From NCBI RefSeq assembly GCF_001687625.2, contig NZ_CP016538.2, positions 2,634,501-2,698,500 on the forward strand: a stretch of DNA of 64,000 nt. Direction: 5' to 3'. This DNA is from Planococcus maritimus (GTDB taxonomy: Bacteria > Bacillota > Bacilli > Bacillales_A > Planococcaceae). Positions 17,940 to 25,922 of the stretch are shown one piece after another. Under the pieces are notes generated by a model, which saw nothing but the letters and a program-made list of their open reading frames with translations, ran no database searches and was not told the DNA's origin. The position numbers and the translations under genes are program-made. Numbering within the stretch: the stretch's first letter is position 1; every line of letters begins with the position of its first letter.

Positions 17940-18105
17940 GTGTTCAAGAAGGCAGGTCTCCTGGCTTGTGGTCATTGCTCGCTGCGCCTTCCCGGAGTTT
18001 CCAGTGGCATTGCAGTTTGCTCTCACATACAGTGGCGGGACCGCGCCGGAATTGCACCGGCTTCCCTTTTAACTCATGTTCTTAGACATAAGCACCTTCA
18101 TGATG
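17940..18105 (-). ncRNA. Cobalamin (AdoCbl) riboswitch
   Basis: Minus-strand reading gives the conserved aptamer pieces in order: GGTGC near the 5' end, GGGAAGCCGGTGCAATTCC, CGCGGTCCCGCCACTGTATG, GCCACTGG, CGGGAAGGCGC and the B12 box GCCAGGAGACCTGCC. It precedes the corrinoid uptake/salvage operon and is followed by a strong terminator, so high adenosylcobalamin should stop transcription before btuF. The 5' boundary is approximate. Confidence 0.96.
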
Positions 18106-18130
18106 GCTATTCAGTTGATTTGATGACTCC

Positions 18131-18158
18131 ATTATACACCGAAAGCTTTAGTTGTCTT
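18131..18158 (-). promoter_or_regulatory. Probable promoter of the cobalamin operon
   Basis: On the minus strand TATAAT (18131-18136) has AAGACA (18153-18158) 16 bases upstream. It lies directly after the argS stop codon and some 25 bases before the aptamer. No terminator was seen between argS and the riboswitch, so argS read-through may also feed the leader. Confidence 0.5.
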
Positions 18159-19820
18159 CTACATTTTTTCAGGTGCTTGGACGCCGACTGTCTTCAAGGC
18201 GTTCGCAAGCGTTGTTTTGACCCCTTCGATCAAGGCTAAGCGCGCACGCGTCATGTCTTCGTTGCTGGCATCCAGTACTTTATTGGCGTTATAGAAGCTG
18301 TGGAAATTTGATGCCAATTCATGGATGTACGTTGTCACGCGGTGAGGCGCGCGAAGTTTTGCAGCATCTGCTATAACTTGCGGGAAATCGCCGATTTTCT
18401 TCAAGACTTCGATTTCTTTTTCATCCGTCAATAACTCCAAGTGCTCAGTGGAAGCGGTAAAGTTCTGTTCCGCTGCCTGGCGCAGAATTGAGCAGATACG
18501 AGCATGTGCGTATTGTGAATAATAAACCGGATTTTCATTAGACTGGGAAACGGCCAAATCCAAGTCGAAATCCATATGCGAATCGCCAGAGCGCATCGCG
18601 AAGAAATAACGAACCGCATCCAGGCCGACCAACTCGACCAATTCACGCATAGTGACGGCTTTACCGGTCCGTTTGCTCATCTTCATCTTTTCGCCGTCTT
18701 TATACAATTGCACCATTTGAATGACGCTCACTTCAAGCGTATCGCGGTCATATCCGAGTGCTTCGATGGCTGCTTTCATACGCGGGATATACCCATGGTG
18801 GTCAGCTCCCCAAATATTGATGAGCTTATCGAAGCCGCGCTGAATCTTGTCTTCGTGGTAAGCGACATCCGGCGTCAAATACGTATACGTGCCATCGTTT
18901 TTGATGAGCACACGGTCTTTGTCGTCACCGAATGTTGTCGAACGGAACCAAGTCGCGCCGTCTTCTTCATAAATATGGCCATTGTCGTGCAGTTTTTTCA
19001 GTGCCGCATCGATCTTGCCATTTTCGTATAGGGACGTTTCCGAATACCACACATCGAAGTGAACGCGGAAATCTGCCAAGTCTTTCTGCAATTTCGCAAG
19101 CTCTACTTTTAAGCCGTGCTCACGGAATGCTTTATAGCGTTCTTGCTCTGTCATCTGCAGGAATTTATCGCCGTGCTCTTCTACGAGCGCTGCTGCGATA
19201 TCGATGATGTCCTGTCCGCGGTAGCCATCTTCTGGCATGCTTTCGCCTTTGCCCAAGGCTTCGAAATAACGTCCTTCAATCGACAAAGCCAAATTATTGA
19301 TTTGGTTTCCGGCATCGTTGATGTAATACTCACGGGACACATCATAGCCAGCAAGGTCCAAGATATTGCACATCGAGTCGCCGACAGAAGAACCGCGGGC
19401 ATGGCCTAGGTGCAGGTCGCCTGTCGGGTTTGCTGAAACAAACTCGACTTGGATGCGTTGGCTGTTGCCGGCATTCGAGCGGCCGTATTCTGCGCCTTGC
19501 TCGAGTACCGTTTTAATGACATCGTTCAAGTAATCTTTTTGGATAACGATGTTAATGAAGCCAGGGCCAGCGATTTCGACTTTTTCGATATTCGCTGATT
19601 GTGTATCCAAGTTTTCCACGATCGCTTCTGCAATCGCACGCGGCGGCTTTTTCGCAAGGCGTGTCAATTGCATTGCCACGTTCGTCGCGTAATCGCCGTT
19701 CGCTTTATCTCTCGGTGATTCCAATTGGACCTGAATCGGTTCTTCTGTAAGACCCGCTTTTTGGACCGCTTCGGCAATCGCCTGTTTAATGTTTTGCTGT
19801 ACTTGTTCTACTGCGTTCAT
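18159..19820 (-). CDS. argS: Arginyl-tRNA synthetase
   Basis: The 553-residue class I synthetase has the HIGH motif as HLGH (137-140, in [13 protein letters not shown]), the KMSKR loop near residue 375, and a C-terminal anticodon-binding domain rich in helices. It charges tRNA-Arg in the cytoplasm. Length and domain order are normal. It overlaps ywiB by 4 bases (ATGA), the same pairing as in Bacillus subtilis, and is followed at once by the cobalamin operon leader. Confidence 0.96.
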   Translation of the reverse strand: MNAVEQVQQNIKQAIAEAVQKAGLTEEPIQVQLESPRDKANGDYATNVAMQLTRLAKKPPRAIAEAIVENLDTQSANIEKVEIAGPGFINIVIQKDYLNDVIKTVLEQGAEYGRSNAGNSQRIQVEFVSANPTGDLHLGHARGSSVGDSMCNILDLAGYDVSREYYINDAGNQINNLALSIEGRYFEALGKGESMPEDGYRGQDIIDIAAALVEEHGDKFLQMTEQERYKAFREHGLKVELAKLQKDLADFRVHFDVWYSETSLYENGKIDAALKKLHDNGHIYEEDGATWFRSTTFGDDKDRVLIKNDGTYTYLTPDVAYHEDKIQRGFDKLINIWGADHHGYIPRMKAAIEALGYDRDTLEVSVIQMVQLYKDGEKMKMSKRTGKAVTMRELVELVGLDAVRYFFAMRSGDSHMDFDLDLAVSQSNENPVYYSQYAHARICSILRQAAEQNFTASTEHLELLTDEKEIEVLKKIGDFPQVIADAAKLRAPHRVTTYIHELASNFHSFYNANKVLDASNEDMTRARLALIEGVKTTLANALKTVGVQAPEKM

Positions 19821-20227
19821 TTGGTTCCCTCCGTAAACTGTATTTCCATTTCGTATTCGCCAGCAAAATCGTTGCCGAGCGCTAGATCGTATCTTACTTT
19901 GAAACGATCTGCTGTCATGATGAGTTCATGCGCTTTTGTCGTCAGCATGAACGATTCCTCGCCATGGCGCAAATTGCCGGTCTGCTCTTTATTCAGCAGG
20001 AATGGCAAGCGCATTTGCAAGCCTCCGCTGCGCATCACGACCGCGTCGGTTTCGCCGAGTTTGACCGTTGTCCGGATATCAAGATCGTCTTGCCGCTCAT
20101 CGTATTGCAAATAGCGGCGCCCGTTTTTCTCGGTCAAGACACCTTCTGAACGCAGTTCCATCACTTGATCTTCGGCATCCGGCTGGCGGATGATCGTCGT
20201 CAATTTGATATTCACTGATTTTTTCAT
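19817..20227 (-). CDS. ywiB: DUF1934 family protein YwiB
   Basis: This protein of about 136 residues is predicted to be a small beta-barrel (calycin-like) and lies immediately upstream of argS as in Bacillus subtilis. Visible features include a motif-poor N-terminus [14 protein letters not shown] and the repeated pattern of short beta strands ending [13 protein letters not shown]. The function is unknown. Two in-frame ATGs (20233 and 20227) are possible; the second has better spacing from GGAGAGG. Translation is coupled to argS by the 4-base overlap. Confidence 0.85.
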   Translation of the reverse strand: MKKSVNIKLTTIIRQPDAEDQVMELRSEGVLTEKNGRRYLQYDERQDDLDIRTTVKLGETDAVVMRSGGLQMRLPFLLNKEQTGNLRHGEESFMLTTKAHELIMTADRFKVRYDLALGNDFAGEYEMEIQFTEGTK

Positions 20228-20262
20228 ATGCATCCGCCTCTCCGTTTGTTGATAACCGTTCC

Positions 20263-20292
20263 ATTATAGCCCGAATTGACGGTTGTTTTCAA
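20263..20292 (-). promoter_or_regulatory. Sigma-A-type promoter of ywiB-argS
   Basis: On the minus strand TTGAAA (20287-20292) and TATAAT (20263-20268) are separated by 18 bases and lie about 36 bases ahead of the ywiB start. No T-box or other leader structure fits in the short 5' region. Confidence 0.65.
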
Positions 20293-20423
20293 TTAAGTTT
20301 CAATTTCGACATTATGCAAAAGAAGCAATAGGATCAAGTGTCAGGTGTCTTGCAGAATTCCATAAGAGCAGCAAACATTTCATCAGCATACACAAAAGAA
20401 GTCACTCCTTTTTACTTCCATAA

Positions 20424-20453
20424 AAAAACTGGCTTGATTTCTCAAGCCAGTTT
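20424..20453. repeat. Outer copy of duplicated terminator hairpin (locus A)
   Basis: A 30-bp sequence with stem AAACTGGCTTG/CAAGCCAGTTT is identical to 20691-20720. The two copies bracket a 237-bp interspersed element. The hairpin sequence is specific to this locus. Confidence 0.95.
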
Positions 20454-20690
20454 ACAGAGTGTTGAAGAAGTCTATTATCCTCAATTAATGAAAAGAGTGG
20501 GAGACTATTTCACAATGAAAAATCAACAAACTCTCTAAGTATTTGGAGAAGCGTACGCTCGACTCCAGTGGTAAAGCGAGACGACCGAGACCCCGCAGGA
20601 CGCGAAGCGGCTGAGGAGGCTTGGGCGCGAGCCCACGGAGTCGTGCGATAAGCTTCGGAAAATGCGGCTTCTTAACTTTCTCAACAACCT
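20454..20690 (+). repeat. Terminator-associated interspersed element, copy A
   Basis: This 237-bp non-coding element shares its right 150 bp closely with copies at 42045-42283 and around 59998-60232. Ends are CAGAGTGTTGA on the left and, read inward from the right, AGGTTGTTGAGAAAG, giving imperfect terminal inverted repeats. The core contains small hairpins, for example TGGGC-GCGA-GCCCA with a GNRA-type loop and GGAG...CTCC. It has no open frame of interest. It is flanked by identical 30-bp terminator hairpins, as if inserted into and duplicating the antiporter terminator. Confidence 0.85.
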
Positions 20691-20720
20691 AAAAACTGGC
20701 TTGATTTCTCAAGCCAGTTT
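20691..20720 (-). terminator. Terminator of the antiporter gene (inner copy of the duplicated hairpin)
   Basis: On the minus strand, two bases after the stop codon of the antiporter, AAACTGGCTTG/CAAGCCAGTTT forms an 11-bp stem followed by TTTTAGG. The same 30 bp recur at 20424-20453, beyond the interspersed element. Confidence 0.85.
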
Positions 20721-20722
20721 GC

Positions 20723-21967
20723 TTAGTGAGTATTTTCTTCTGAAACTTTCTCTTTTAGTCCTAATTTGCCGATCAGCGGTTTGATCGTTAGCCCTTGGAC
20801 GATTAAGGAAAACAGCACGACGGAAAACGTTAACAGCAAGATGGTTTCTCTTCCTTCGAAGCTAGACGGAAGGCTGAGAGCTAAAGCAATCGATAAACTG
20901 CCCTTTAGTCCGCCCCAGTTTAATAAAATTCGTTCTTTCCTATTCAAACTTTTCGCCGGCATCGTACTGATGAACAGCGCAATAATTCTCGCGACGATGA
21001 CAATGACAATCGCTAAGGCAATGATGCCCCATTGACCCATGAAATCGATATTGCGAATTTCGAGGCCCACAATGAGGAAGATAAGTGAATTGGCAATCAG
21101 CGTGATGACGTCCCAGAAGGAATTGATATTTCGTTCAGTCGTTTTCGACATGCCGATTTTTCCGCCATAATCACCAAACACGAAGCCTCCCGCAACTACC
21201 GCAATTACACCGGATACGTGGAGATGCTCTGCGATAAAATAACTGCCGAAGAACAAAAGTGCAGAGACAGCGATTTCAAACGGGTAATCGTCGTAAAATC
21301 GGATAACTTGAGAAAAGATGAAGCCAAGCACTAATCCGACCAATACCCCGCCTACTGCAAATCTTAAAAACATCCACACGCCGCTCCCTACACCGGCCCA
21401 TCCCATTTCTATATACGTCAGCAGATAAATAGAGGAAATTTGGAAAAGGACGATGGCGATGCCGTCATTGAACAAAGATTCCCCTTCCATGATAGTCGAC
21501 AGCTTTTGTGAAACCCCTGCAGATTTAAAGATCGACAGGACGCTGATTGGGTCTGTCGCACTCATCAAGGCCGCAAAGGTAAAGGCTACGGCAATAGGGA
21601 GGCCCAGTAGATAATGTGCTGCAAATCCAATCAGCAAAAATGACAGAAACGTCCCGCCAAGCGCCATTCCAATGACTGTGTTTTTCTGCTGATACAAATG
21701 ATGAAAGGGCAATTTCAGCGTTGCATCCCCAAGTAAAATCGGCAGAAACAAGGAAATGATAATGACTTGAAACACTTCTGACTGGGTGATGAATGCTTCA
21801 GCCTGGTCAATCAGAGGAAACGGCAAATTGACAACGCCCAGGAACAAGCCGACCAACACAAGTGCGATCGTATCAGGTTGCCCGACTTTTTTCGCCACCC
21901 CGACCACCGCAATGGCAATCGCCAGGAGAATCAATATTTGTATGAAGACTTCATTAAAATCATGCAT
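20723..21967 (-). CDS. CPA1-family Na+/H+ antiporter
   Basis: The 414-residue membrane protein has about twelve hydrophobic segments and the CPA1/NhaP features ALVLVGLFLG, a TFAALMSATDP motif with the ion-binding Asp, and GESLFNDGIAIVLF. It exchanges monovalent cations for protons at the cell membrane. It lacks the long cytoplasmic tail of NhaG/NhaK types and the RCK domain of the second antiporter at 60986. The ATG at 21967 follows AAGGGGGA with suitable spacing; a longer frame to 22030 is less likely. It stands alone, with a terminator abutting its 3' end. Confidence 0.88.
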   Translation of the reverse strand: MHDFNEVFIQILILLAIAIAVVGVAKKVGQPDTIALVLVGLFLGVVNLPFPLIDQAEAFITQSEVFQVIIISLFLPILLGDATLKLPFHHLYQQKNTVIGMALGGTFLSFLLIGFAAHYLLGLPIAVAFTFAALMSATDPISVLSIFKSAGVSQKLSTIMEGESLFNDGIAIVLFQISSIYLLTYIEMGWAGVGSGVWMFLRFAVGGVLVGLVLGFIFSQVIRFYDDYPFEIAVSALLFFGSYFIAEHLHVSGVIAVVAGGFVFGDYGGKIGMSKTTERNINSFWDVITLIANSLIFLIVGLEIRNIDFMGQWGIIALAIVIVIVARIIALFISTMPAKSLNRKERILLNWGGLKGSLSIALALSLPSSFEGRETILLLTFSVVLFSLIVQGLTIKPLIGKLGLKEKVSEENTH

Positions 21968-22069
21968 CGCACAGCATCCCCCTTTTATTTCTTTTCTTAC
22001 CCATTTCTCTAAAAGCGATTGCGTAAACATCTATCTCGGGAAAAAGACCTCTTCCTCTTCACAATCTAT

Positions 22070-22114
22070 AAAAAAAAGAAACAGCCGACCTGTTGGATGC
22101 CAGGCCGGCTGTTT
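22070..22114 (-). terminator. Terminator downstream of speE-speB
   Basis: On the minus strand AAACAGCCGxCCTG pairs with CAGGxCGGCTGTTT over an eight-base loop, followed by CTTTTTTTA. It lies 450 bases after speB, beyond a repeat block, and ahead of the antiporter. Confidence 0.8.
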
Positions 22115-22135
22115 CGTTTTCATGTTTAGCTATAT

Positions 22136-22566
22136 GGCAAAAAGCGCCGCTTCTCCAGATCGTCTTACGCCTGTCGAGGGCTCACAGGATGTGAGTCAGC
22201 TAAGCGTTGCGACAGGACATCGCGCACTTAGCTTAGCCTCCATAAAGCCGCTTTCGCTTTTCTTCTTGTCCAGTTGCAGCGCCTAGCTCCTCGGGTCATA
22301 AGCCATTCTGGCTGTGCGGCAAAGAGCGCCGCTTCGCCAGATTGTCTTATGCCCGTCGAGGGCCCACAGGATGTGGGTCAGCTAAGCGTTGCGACAGGAC
22401 GTCGCGCACTTAGCTTAGCTTCCACGTGGGCGCTTCCGCTTTTCTTCTGTCTAGCTTCAGCGGCTTGCCTCTCGGGTCGTAAGCCGACTGCCCTGTGCGG
22501 CTGAAAAGCGCCGCTTCGGCCATCCGTCTTACGCCTGTCGAGGCAGGACAGCCGCTTCAGCATTTC
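22136..22566. repeat. Structured interspersed repeat block behind speB
   Basis: This 431-bp block has no gene and directly follows the speB stop codon. It contains the same modules as 17507-17845: hairpins with stems CATAAG/CTTATG (22297, 22346), CGTAAG/CTTACG (22478, 22528), CTGGC/GCCAG, GCGGC/GCCGC and GCGAC/GTCGC. Small arms CTCAC/GTGAG (22181, 22191) or CCCAC/GTGGG (22363, 22373) surround an invariant AGGAT loop. These paired differences keep base pairing. The block lies between speB and its terminator, so it is probably transcribed in the 3' untranslated region. Confidence 0.82.
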
Positions 22567-23439
22567 TTATTTAACCCACCCAAGTATCATTTCTCTGATG
22601 AGTTTGCTTGCGGTGTTGGCGGTTTGATCGGAATGGTCGTAGACTGGTGCTAGTTCGACCAAATCGAAGCCGACGACGTTTACGCCGGATGCTGCGATTG
22701 CATGGATCGATGCGAGCAGTTCACGCGATGTGATGCCACCTGCATCGACTGTGCCGGTTCCTGGCGCGTGTGCCGGGTCGAGCACGTCCATATCGATGGT
22801 GATATAAACCGGACGTCCTTCAAGTGTCGGAAGCACTTGCTTCAAGGGCTCGAGCACTTCGAATTTATACAAATGCATGCCTTGTTCTTTCGCCCATTCG
22901 AATTCTTCTTTCATGCCGGAACGGATACCAAACGAATAAACGTTTTTCGGGCCGATATGATCAGCGATTTTGCGGATCGGCGTCGAATGCGAATATTCTT
23001 CGCCTTCGTAGTTTTCACGCAGGTCGGTATGCGCATCGAAATGAATGATGGCCAGGTCGTCGTATTTGCTGGCGACCGCTTTCATGACCGGTAACGAGAC
23101 AAGATGCTCTCCGCCCATGCCCATCGGAATTTTATTGTCTTTCAATAAAGTATGGACATACGTTTCGATCTCGAGCAATGATTTTTCCGGATTGCCGAAT
23201 GGCAATGGAATATCTCCAGCGTCGAAGAATTTCACATCTTCTAATTCACGATCTAAATACGGACTGTACTCTTCCAGTCCGATGGAGACTTCACGGATTT
23301 TGTTCGGGCCAAAACGTGAGCCTGGACGGTAGCTGACGGTCCAGTCCATCGGCATGCCGTAAAGAACTGCTTTTGATTCTTCATAATTCGGATGGCTTTT
23401 GATGAATACTTTTCCTGAATAAGTTTCGTCAAAACGCAT
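22567..23439 (-). CDS. speB: Agmatinase SpeB
   Basis: The 290-residue ureohydrolase has the binuclear manganese motifs GGEHLVS, DAHTD and a late DMDVLDPAHAPGTGT. It hydrolyses agmatine to putrescine and urea, supplying putrescine to the spermidine synthase encoded just upstream. ATG at 23439 begins one base after the speE stop; a GTG three codons earlier is in frame, but homologues start MRFDE. The gene pair speE-speB is arranged as in Bacillus subtilis. Confidence 0.94.
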   Translation of the reverse strand: MRFDETYSGKVFIKSHPNYEESKAVLYGMPMDWTVSYRPGSRFGPNKIREVSIGLEEYSPYLDRELEDVKFFDAGDIPLPFGNPEKSLLEIETYVHTLLKDNKIPMGMGGEHLVSLPVMKAVASKYDDLAIIHFDAHTDLRENYEGEEYSHSTPIRKIADHIGPKNVYSFGIRSGMKEEFEWAKEQGMHLYKFEVLEPLKQVLPTLEGRPVYITIDMDVLDPAHAPGTGTVDAGGITSRELLASIHAIAASGVNVVGFDLVELAPVYDHSDQTANTASKLIREMILGWVK

Positions 23440-23440
23440 C

Positions 23441-24274
23441 TTATTCACCCGTCAAATCTTTCACAAATTTCGGCAACACGAATGCTGCGTTGTGTAATTC
23501 CGGCGTGTAATATTTGGTGTCGATGTCGTGGAAACGTTCAGCCGGAACTTCCAGCGGGTTGTATTTTTTCGAGCCGATTGTAAACGACCACAAGCCGCTT
23601 GGGTATGTTGGGATGTTCGCAAGATAAAGTTTCGTAATCGGGAAAATCTCCTTCACGTCACTTTGGACTTGTTTGATCAAATCCGGCGTGAACCACGGGT
23701 TGTCCGATTGCGCGACAAAAATGCCATCTTCTTTCAAGGCTTTCGAAATACCTGCATAAAAGCCTTTTGAGAACAAGTTTACGGCCGGTCCGACCGGTTC
23801 TGTTGAGTCGACCATAATGACGTCGAATTCGTTTTCCGACTCCGCGATGTGCATGAAACCGTCACCGACGATCACTTCTACGCGTGCATCTTCTAAGCCG
23901 GATGCAATCGATGGCAAGAATTTTTTCGAGTATTCGATGACTTTTCCGTCAATATCGACGAGCGTCGCTTTTTTCACAGATGGGTGTTTCAGAATTTCAC
24001 GGATGACACCGCCATCTCCGCCGCCAACGACCAATACGTTTTCTGGGTTCGGGTGAGTGAATAGTGGCACGTGCGCAACCATTTCGTGGTAGACGAATTC
24101 GTCTTTTTCAGAAGTCATGACCATGCCGTCCAAAAACAACATATTGCCCCATTCCGCTGTTTCAGCCATCTCCAAATATTGGAAATCGGTTTGTTCTGTA
24201 TGAAGCGTTTTATTGATTTTCATTGTAATGCCAAAGTTTTCGGTTTGTTTTTCGGTATACCAGAATCCTGCCAT
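23441..24274 (-). CDS. speE: Spermidine synthase SpeE
   Basis: The 277-residue aminopropyltransferase shows [12 protein letters not shown] (nucleotide-binding loop), [13 protein letters not shown], and [10 protein letters not shown] with the active-site aspartate. It transfers the aminopropyl group of decarboxylated S-adenosylmethionine to putrescine. AAAGGAG precedes the start. It is first of the two-gene operon with speB; no S-adenosylmethionine decarboxylase gene lies nearby. Confidence 0.95.
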   Translation of the reverse strand: MAGFWYTEKQTENFGITMKINKTLHTEQTDFQYLEMAETAEWGNMLFLDGMVMTSEKDEFVYHEMVAHVPLFTHPNPENVLVVGGGDGGVIREILKHPSVKKATLVDIDGKVIEYSKKFLPSIASGLEDARVEVIVGDGFMHIAESENEFDVIMVDSTEPVGPAVNLFSKGFYAGISKALKEDGIFVAQSDNPWFTPDLIKQVQSDVKEIFPITKLYLANIPTYPSGLWSFTIGSKKYNPLEVPAERFHDIDTKYYTPELHNAAFVLPKFVKDLTGE

Positions 24275-24319
24275 GTATAATCAAACTCCTTTATTTATCA
24301 GATTGAAATCACTTTACAA

Positions 24320-24347
24320 AGTATAAGTGTTTTCCGCAAAAGTGCAA
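24320..24347 (-). promoter_or_regulatory. Probable sigma-A promoter of speE-speB
   Basis: On the minus strand TTGCAC (24342-24347), a 16-base spacer and TATACT (24320-24325) lie about 46 bases ahead of the speE start. Confidence 0.5.
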
Positions 24348-24690
24348 TACTCTTTTCCGCCACTATTCTTTACCCGAACAGGCGTGGACTATGCAATGGA
24401 ATGAGTTTCAAACGCTTTTGGCCACTGTGCCTTCATTGCATACAAAAAGGCTTTCTGCAAAGGGAATCCATTCCCTGCACAGAAAACCTTTTTGGCCTGA
24501 TGGGCGCGGAGAAAGTGACATGAGGCATTGGGCTTGGGTTTGTCGCAATGGCTCACAGCACTTGCCCGCTATCAGGTGTCCTAGCTTTCTAGTTGAAAAG
24601 CTGTACTCTCAGTTTACTTTTTTTTCGGCTCAACTTCAACTGCCTGAAGGACCGAATTTCAGGTTTCACATTCTGTTCAAGAATCTAACT
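24348..24690. other. Intergenic region with a long hairpin and a possible decayed repeat
   Basis: No gene could be supported in these 343 bases. At 24443-24494 a near-perfect long hairpin is formed by CAAAAAGGxTTTCTG and CAGAAAxCCTTTTTG with an inner GGGAAT/ATTCCC stem. From about 24528 to 24590 pieces such as TTGGGCT, CGCAAT, AGCACTTG recall the structured unit of the 46.3-kb array in the same order, suggesting a heavily diverged copy. A 102-residue open frame crosses the region but runs into the 3' end of ywhD and shows no family features. Confidence 0.5.
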
Positions 24691-25206
24691 TTATTGTGAC
24701 AAATCACTATGCAATTGTTCTTCGCTGCGCTCCCACATTTCTGGGTTATGGGTTTTCAAATAATCAGCGAGTACTTTTTTCGATGGCGCATCCATATGGT
24801 CAACAATGATTTTGCGTTTCATTGACTTATCCATCAAATTAACGTGGTCCGCCAAAATTTTATAGCCACGGCGCTTTTCCCGGTTGACCACCATTTCACA
24901 AGACGTAACACCAGCGTAATATGGTCCTGCTGGATTAAAGTCAATGGTAATCCAGACGAGCCAATAATTTTTTCCGCCCTCAGAATCTTCGCGGTTGGTC
25001 GTGAATTTAATGCCACGTTCCGTCTGGCTTCTTGCGTGCATCGCGCCAATATCAAGTACCGCATCTTGTTCTTCGACGTCGATGATGAGCGGTGAAACGT
25101 TCTCGAGCGACAAGGAACCGATGCCGTAGCCTTTATGCCCGTCTGTCGGATCGTCTTTTATAATGGTGAATCCCAATTTCTTTTTGGGCTTTTCTTCATT
25201 TGCCAT
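24691..25206 (-). CDS. ywhD: YwhD family protein
   Basis: The 171-residue conserved Bacillales protein has the typical opening KKKLGFTIIKDDPTDGHKG and GSLSLENVSPLIIDVEE, and a central DIGAMHARS motif. No catalytic function is established. It is soluble, with a lysine-rich N-terminus. It lies near speE/speB and ywhB as in Bacillus subtilis, although the penicillin-binding protein gene usually found in this neighbourhood is absent here. Confidence 0.88.
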   Translation of the reverse strand: MANEEKPKKKLGFTIIKDDPTDGHKGYGIGSLSLENVSPLIIDVEEQDAVLDIGAMHARSQTERGIKFTTNREDSEGGKNYWLVWITIDFNPAGPYYAGVTSCEMVVNREKRRGYKILADHVNLMDKSMKRKIIVDHMDAPSKKVLADYLKTHNPEMWERSEEQLHSDLSQ

Positions 25207-25271
25207 TTGTACAATTCCTCCATTCTGTATATGATTAGCCTAACATTCAATGAAAAGGAGCTGCATCCATT

Positions 25272-25457
25272 ATGCCATACGTAACTGTAAAAATGCTTGA
25301 AGGCCGCACAGATGAACAAAAACGCGCACTCGTTGAAAAAGTGACAGCCGCTGTTTCTGAAACGACTGGTGCACCAACCGAAAAAGTTGTCGTCTTCCTC
25401 GAAGACTTAAAGAAAAGCGAATACGCGGTCAACGGCAAGCTATTAAGCGAAGAGTAG
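25272..25457 (+). CDS. ywhB: 4-oxalocrotonate tautomerase family protein YwhB
   Basis: The 61-residue protein starts MPYVTVKMLEGRT; after methionine removal Pro1 is the catalytic base of this family, and an arginine follows at the expected position near 11. It keto-enol tautomerises small 2-oxo/2-hydroxydienoate compounds in vitro; the physiological substrate is unknown. AAAGGAG precedes the start. It is divergent from ywhD and has its own terminator. Confidence 0.9.
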   Translation: MPYVTVKMLEGRTDEQKRALVEKVTAAVSETTGAPTEKVVVFLEDLKKSEYAVNGKLLSEE

Positions 25458-25460
25458 ACA

Positions 25461-25485
25461 AAAACTCCCCTCGGGGAGTTTTTTT
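25461..25485 (+). terminator. Terminator of ywhB
   Basis: AAAACTCCCC/GGGGAGTTTT forms a perfect stem with a two-base loop followed by further thymines, three bases after the ywhB stop codon. Confidence 0.9.
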
Positions 25486-25922
25486 ATGCGCAAATGAATG
25501 GGCTCATCACACTGCACCTTCCGCTCAGTCTCTAGGTTGACAGCGGAACAGACATTTCGACGATTTCTCAACTGAAGATATGGAAATAGTTTCTGTCTTG
25601 GCTCAGCATGTTGGCCAGGTTAAGCCTAGCCCGGTCACAAGTATGCAGGTCTGTCAGTCTTCTCAAAAGTTAAATCACGTAATAGCCAGCTGATGTCAGT
25701 TTTAACCCTGTCGCATCTGCTCATTTTTTATTCAATGAACCGGTATAGCAGCCGCGCGAATACGGGTGAAGCGAAGCAATGAGACAGGTGGTTTTCCTGG
25801 CTTATTGCGGGAGCTCAACCCCAAGCGCGGCTGCGGTTCACAACAAGAGGCTACAATCAAAGGGGAGCCTTTTGAACAAGCACCATCCCTCTCGAAATAC
25901 GCTTAATCAAAGAGGACACAAG
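25486..25922. other. Gene-free region downstream of ywhB
   Basis: This 437-bp stretch has no supported reading frame between the ywhB terminator and the end of ywgA. Its only recognisable content is the structured repeat at 25748-25834. The remainder shows no tRNA, riboswitch or coding signature that I can identify. Confidence 0.55.
25748..25834 (-). repeat. Isolated, inverted copy of the structured unit of the 46.3-kb array
   Basis: The outer arms GCAGCCGCGC/GCGCGGCTGC and the inner arms GCAAT-AG-CAGG/CCTG-CT-ATTGC make a long nested hairpin. Read on the minus strand it runs GCAGCCGC, CCGCAATAAGCCA, GAA, CAC, TGTCT, GCTTCG, CGCG, GGCTGC, which parallels the 46.3-kb units piece by piece. Substitutions mostly keep pairing. 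Confidence 0.65.

Noticed and set aside
17651-18085. Several overlapping open frames of 100-144 codons in both directions over the btuF leader
   Set aside because: They read through structured repeats, the riboswitch and its terminator; the Arg/Ser/Cys-rich translations are typical of GC-rich repeat DNA.
20338-20538. 66-codon plus-strand open frame
   Set aside because: It runs through the duplicated terminator hairpin and into the interspersed element and lacks a ribosome binding site.
21786-22286. 166-codon plus-strand open frame opposite the antiporter start and running into the repeats
   Set aside because: It is an antisense frame over a strong gene and then repeat DNA, without family features.
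24391-24699. 102-codon plus-strand open frame between speE and ywhD
   Set aside because: It contains the long hairpin and a probable repeat remnant, has no ribosome binding site and collides with the ywhD 3' end.
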